DNA from: Bacteroidales bacterium
GTDB taxonomy: Bacteria; Bacteroidota; Bacteroidia; Bacteroidales; VadinHA17
Assembly: GCA_025454775.1 (NCBI GenBank)
Contig: JALONU010000007.1
Coordinates: 1 to 33,329, forward strand
DNA: 33,329 nucleotides
Reading direction: 5' to 3'
Below, piece by piece: positions 32,872 to 33,329 of this stretch (the first letter of the stretch is position 1; each line of letters begins with the position of its first letter). The position numbers were made by a program, and so were the translations under genes. The notes under the pieces are model-generated. The model had not been told where the DNA came from. It made no database searches and saw only the letters and a list, made by a program, of their open reading frames with translations.

Positions 32872-33090
32872 GAGGCTGTCTCAAAAAAGGAAGTCCATTA
32901 ACCGCAAAGGTCGCAATCCCGAGTACTCGGGAGCGCAAAGAGCGCAAAGTATTATTTATCAGATCCTTAACTTTGCGTCCTTTGCGTTGATCTACCCGCC
33001 GGAGCTTTCCCCAAACGTTGAAGCTTTAGAGTTGGTAGTGTAGGCGGGCTTTGCGTACTTTGCGGTTAAAACTGACTTTCGAAACACCTT
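32872..33090. repeat. MITE-like element with GGCTGTCTCAAAA / CGCAAAG inverted ends
   Basis: The 268-bp spacer 32836-33103 contains perfect 12-bp inverted copies TTAACCGCAAAG (32898-32909) and CTTTGCGGTTAA (33058-33069). Partly matching outer arms extend to about 32872 (GAGGCTGTCTCAAAA) and 33090. Internal CGCAAAG units repeat on both sides, and a perfect 14-bp palindrome CCCGAGTACTCGGG (32918-32931) interrupts one run. No transposase is present. It resembles non-autonomous mobile or REP-type elements. Confidence 0.65.
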
Positions 33091-33103
33091 CTAACTTTTA
33101 ATA

Positions 33104-33329
33104 TCATCTTACCACAAATTCCTTAACCGTTATATCCCCATAGGCAACTTCCAGCTCAGGTTTTCCACCCTTAAGACTTATATTTCCGAATCCTGTTGCA
33201 GTCGATATGAAGGATGTGAAATCACCGATCTTCGAATCGATGTACATTTTCTGCTCCAGTGCATCGTACCTAACACCAGTGAGACCCTGCAGCATTCCGT
33301 AGCTCGACATTGCCCTTGCATACCAGTGG
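33104..33329 (-). CDS. C-terminal end of a probable GH116-type glycosidase (5' part beyond window)
   Basis: The last 74 residues of a minus-strand gene entering from the right edge. The sequence begins HWYARAMSSYGMLQGLTGVRYDALE, which matches the (H/N)HYARAxASxxLLxxLxGxRYD segment near the C-terminus of GH116/DUF608 enzymes (non-lysosomal glucosylceramidase-like beta-glucosidases and beta-xylosidases). It continues with a beta-rich tail ending KEFVVR. The ATG at 33310 is an internal Met, since coding sense continues to the window edge. With so little sequence, a related GH family is possible. Confidence 0.6.
   Translation of the reverse strand, partial: HWYARAMSSYGMLQGLTGVRYDALEQKMYIDSKIGDFTSFISTATGFGNISLKGGKPELEVAYGDITVKEFVVR

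Overview
The window looks like part of a chromosome of a Bacteroidota bacterium, most likely order Bacteroidales. The evidence is a SusC/SusD pair, a FecR/ECF-sigma relay with an STN-bearing SusC, several lipoprotein glycoside hydrolases, promoter-like TAnnTTT(G) boxes, weak Shine-Dalgarno sites, and G-rich and ACTCAC-rich intergenic repeats. Genus cannot be read from the sequence. No rRNA, tRNA, CRISPR array, integrase or transposase gene was seen. No gap between genes exceeds about 270 bp, and the larger gaps are mostly filled with repeats.

Layout. (1) 1-15644 and the SusCD system up to 24919 form a glucuronoxylan utilisation region. It holds D-mannonate dehydratase (cut by the left edge), an SDR dehydrogenase, a GH67 alpha-glucuronidase, a LacI regulator broken by one in-frame stop, a divergent Tat-type Gfo/Idh/MocA oxidoreductase with a DUF6807 protein, a GH3 beta-xylosidase-type enzyme, a GH10 endoxylanase lipoprotein, SusD, SusC, FecR, an ECF sigma factor and a divergent secreted beta-sandwich/beta-propeller protein. 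(2) Between GH3 and GH10 sits a four-gene corrinoid/folate one-carbon operon (10475-14359): corrinoid protein, methyl-THF:corrinoid methyltransferase, a fused MetV-MetF-type methylene-THF reductase, and a stand-alone methionine-synthase reactivation domain. (3) 24993-27381 is a lipid module (PlsC acyltransferase, diacylglycerol-kinase family, HAD phosphatase). (4) 27644-33329 holds an SGNH hydrolase, a prolyl oligopeptidase lipoprotein coupled to a second Gfo/Idh/MocA protein, a convergent GH-A clan (GH5-like) lipoprotein and the 3' end of a probable GH116 glycosidase.

How it may work together. GH10 cuts the xylan backbone at the cell surface, SusCD imports oligosaccharides, GH67 removes (4-O-methyl)glucuronate, GH3 releases xylose, and the SDR plus mannonate dehydratase could take glucuronate-derived fructuronate through mannonate to 2-keto-3-deoxygluconate. 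A 14-bp LacI-type palindrome, TGCAAYCGRTTGCA, occurs in the lacI/Gfo divergent spacer and twice in the ECF-sigma/beta-propeller spacer. A weaker copy precedes the corrinoid operon. This suggests one regulon. The most speculative and most interesting point is that a methyl-transfer module, with no homocysteine-binding or substrate-specific methyltransferase partner in view, lies inside a locus expected to release a methyl-ether sugar.
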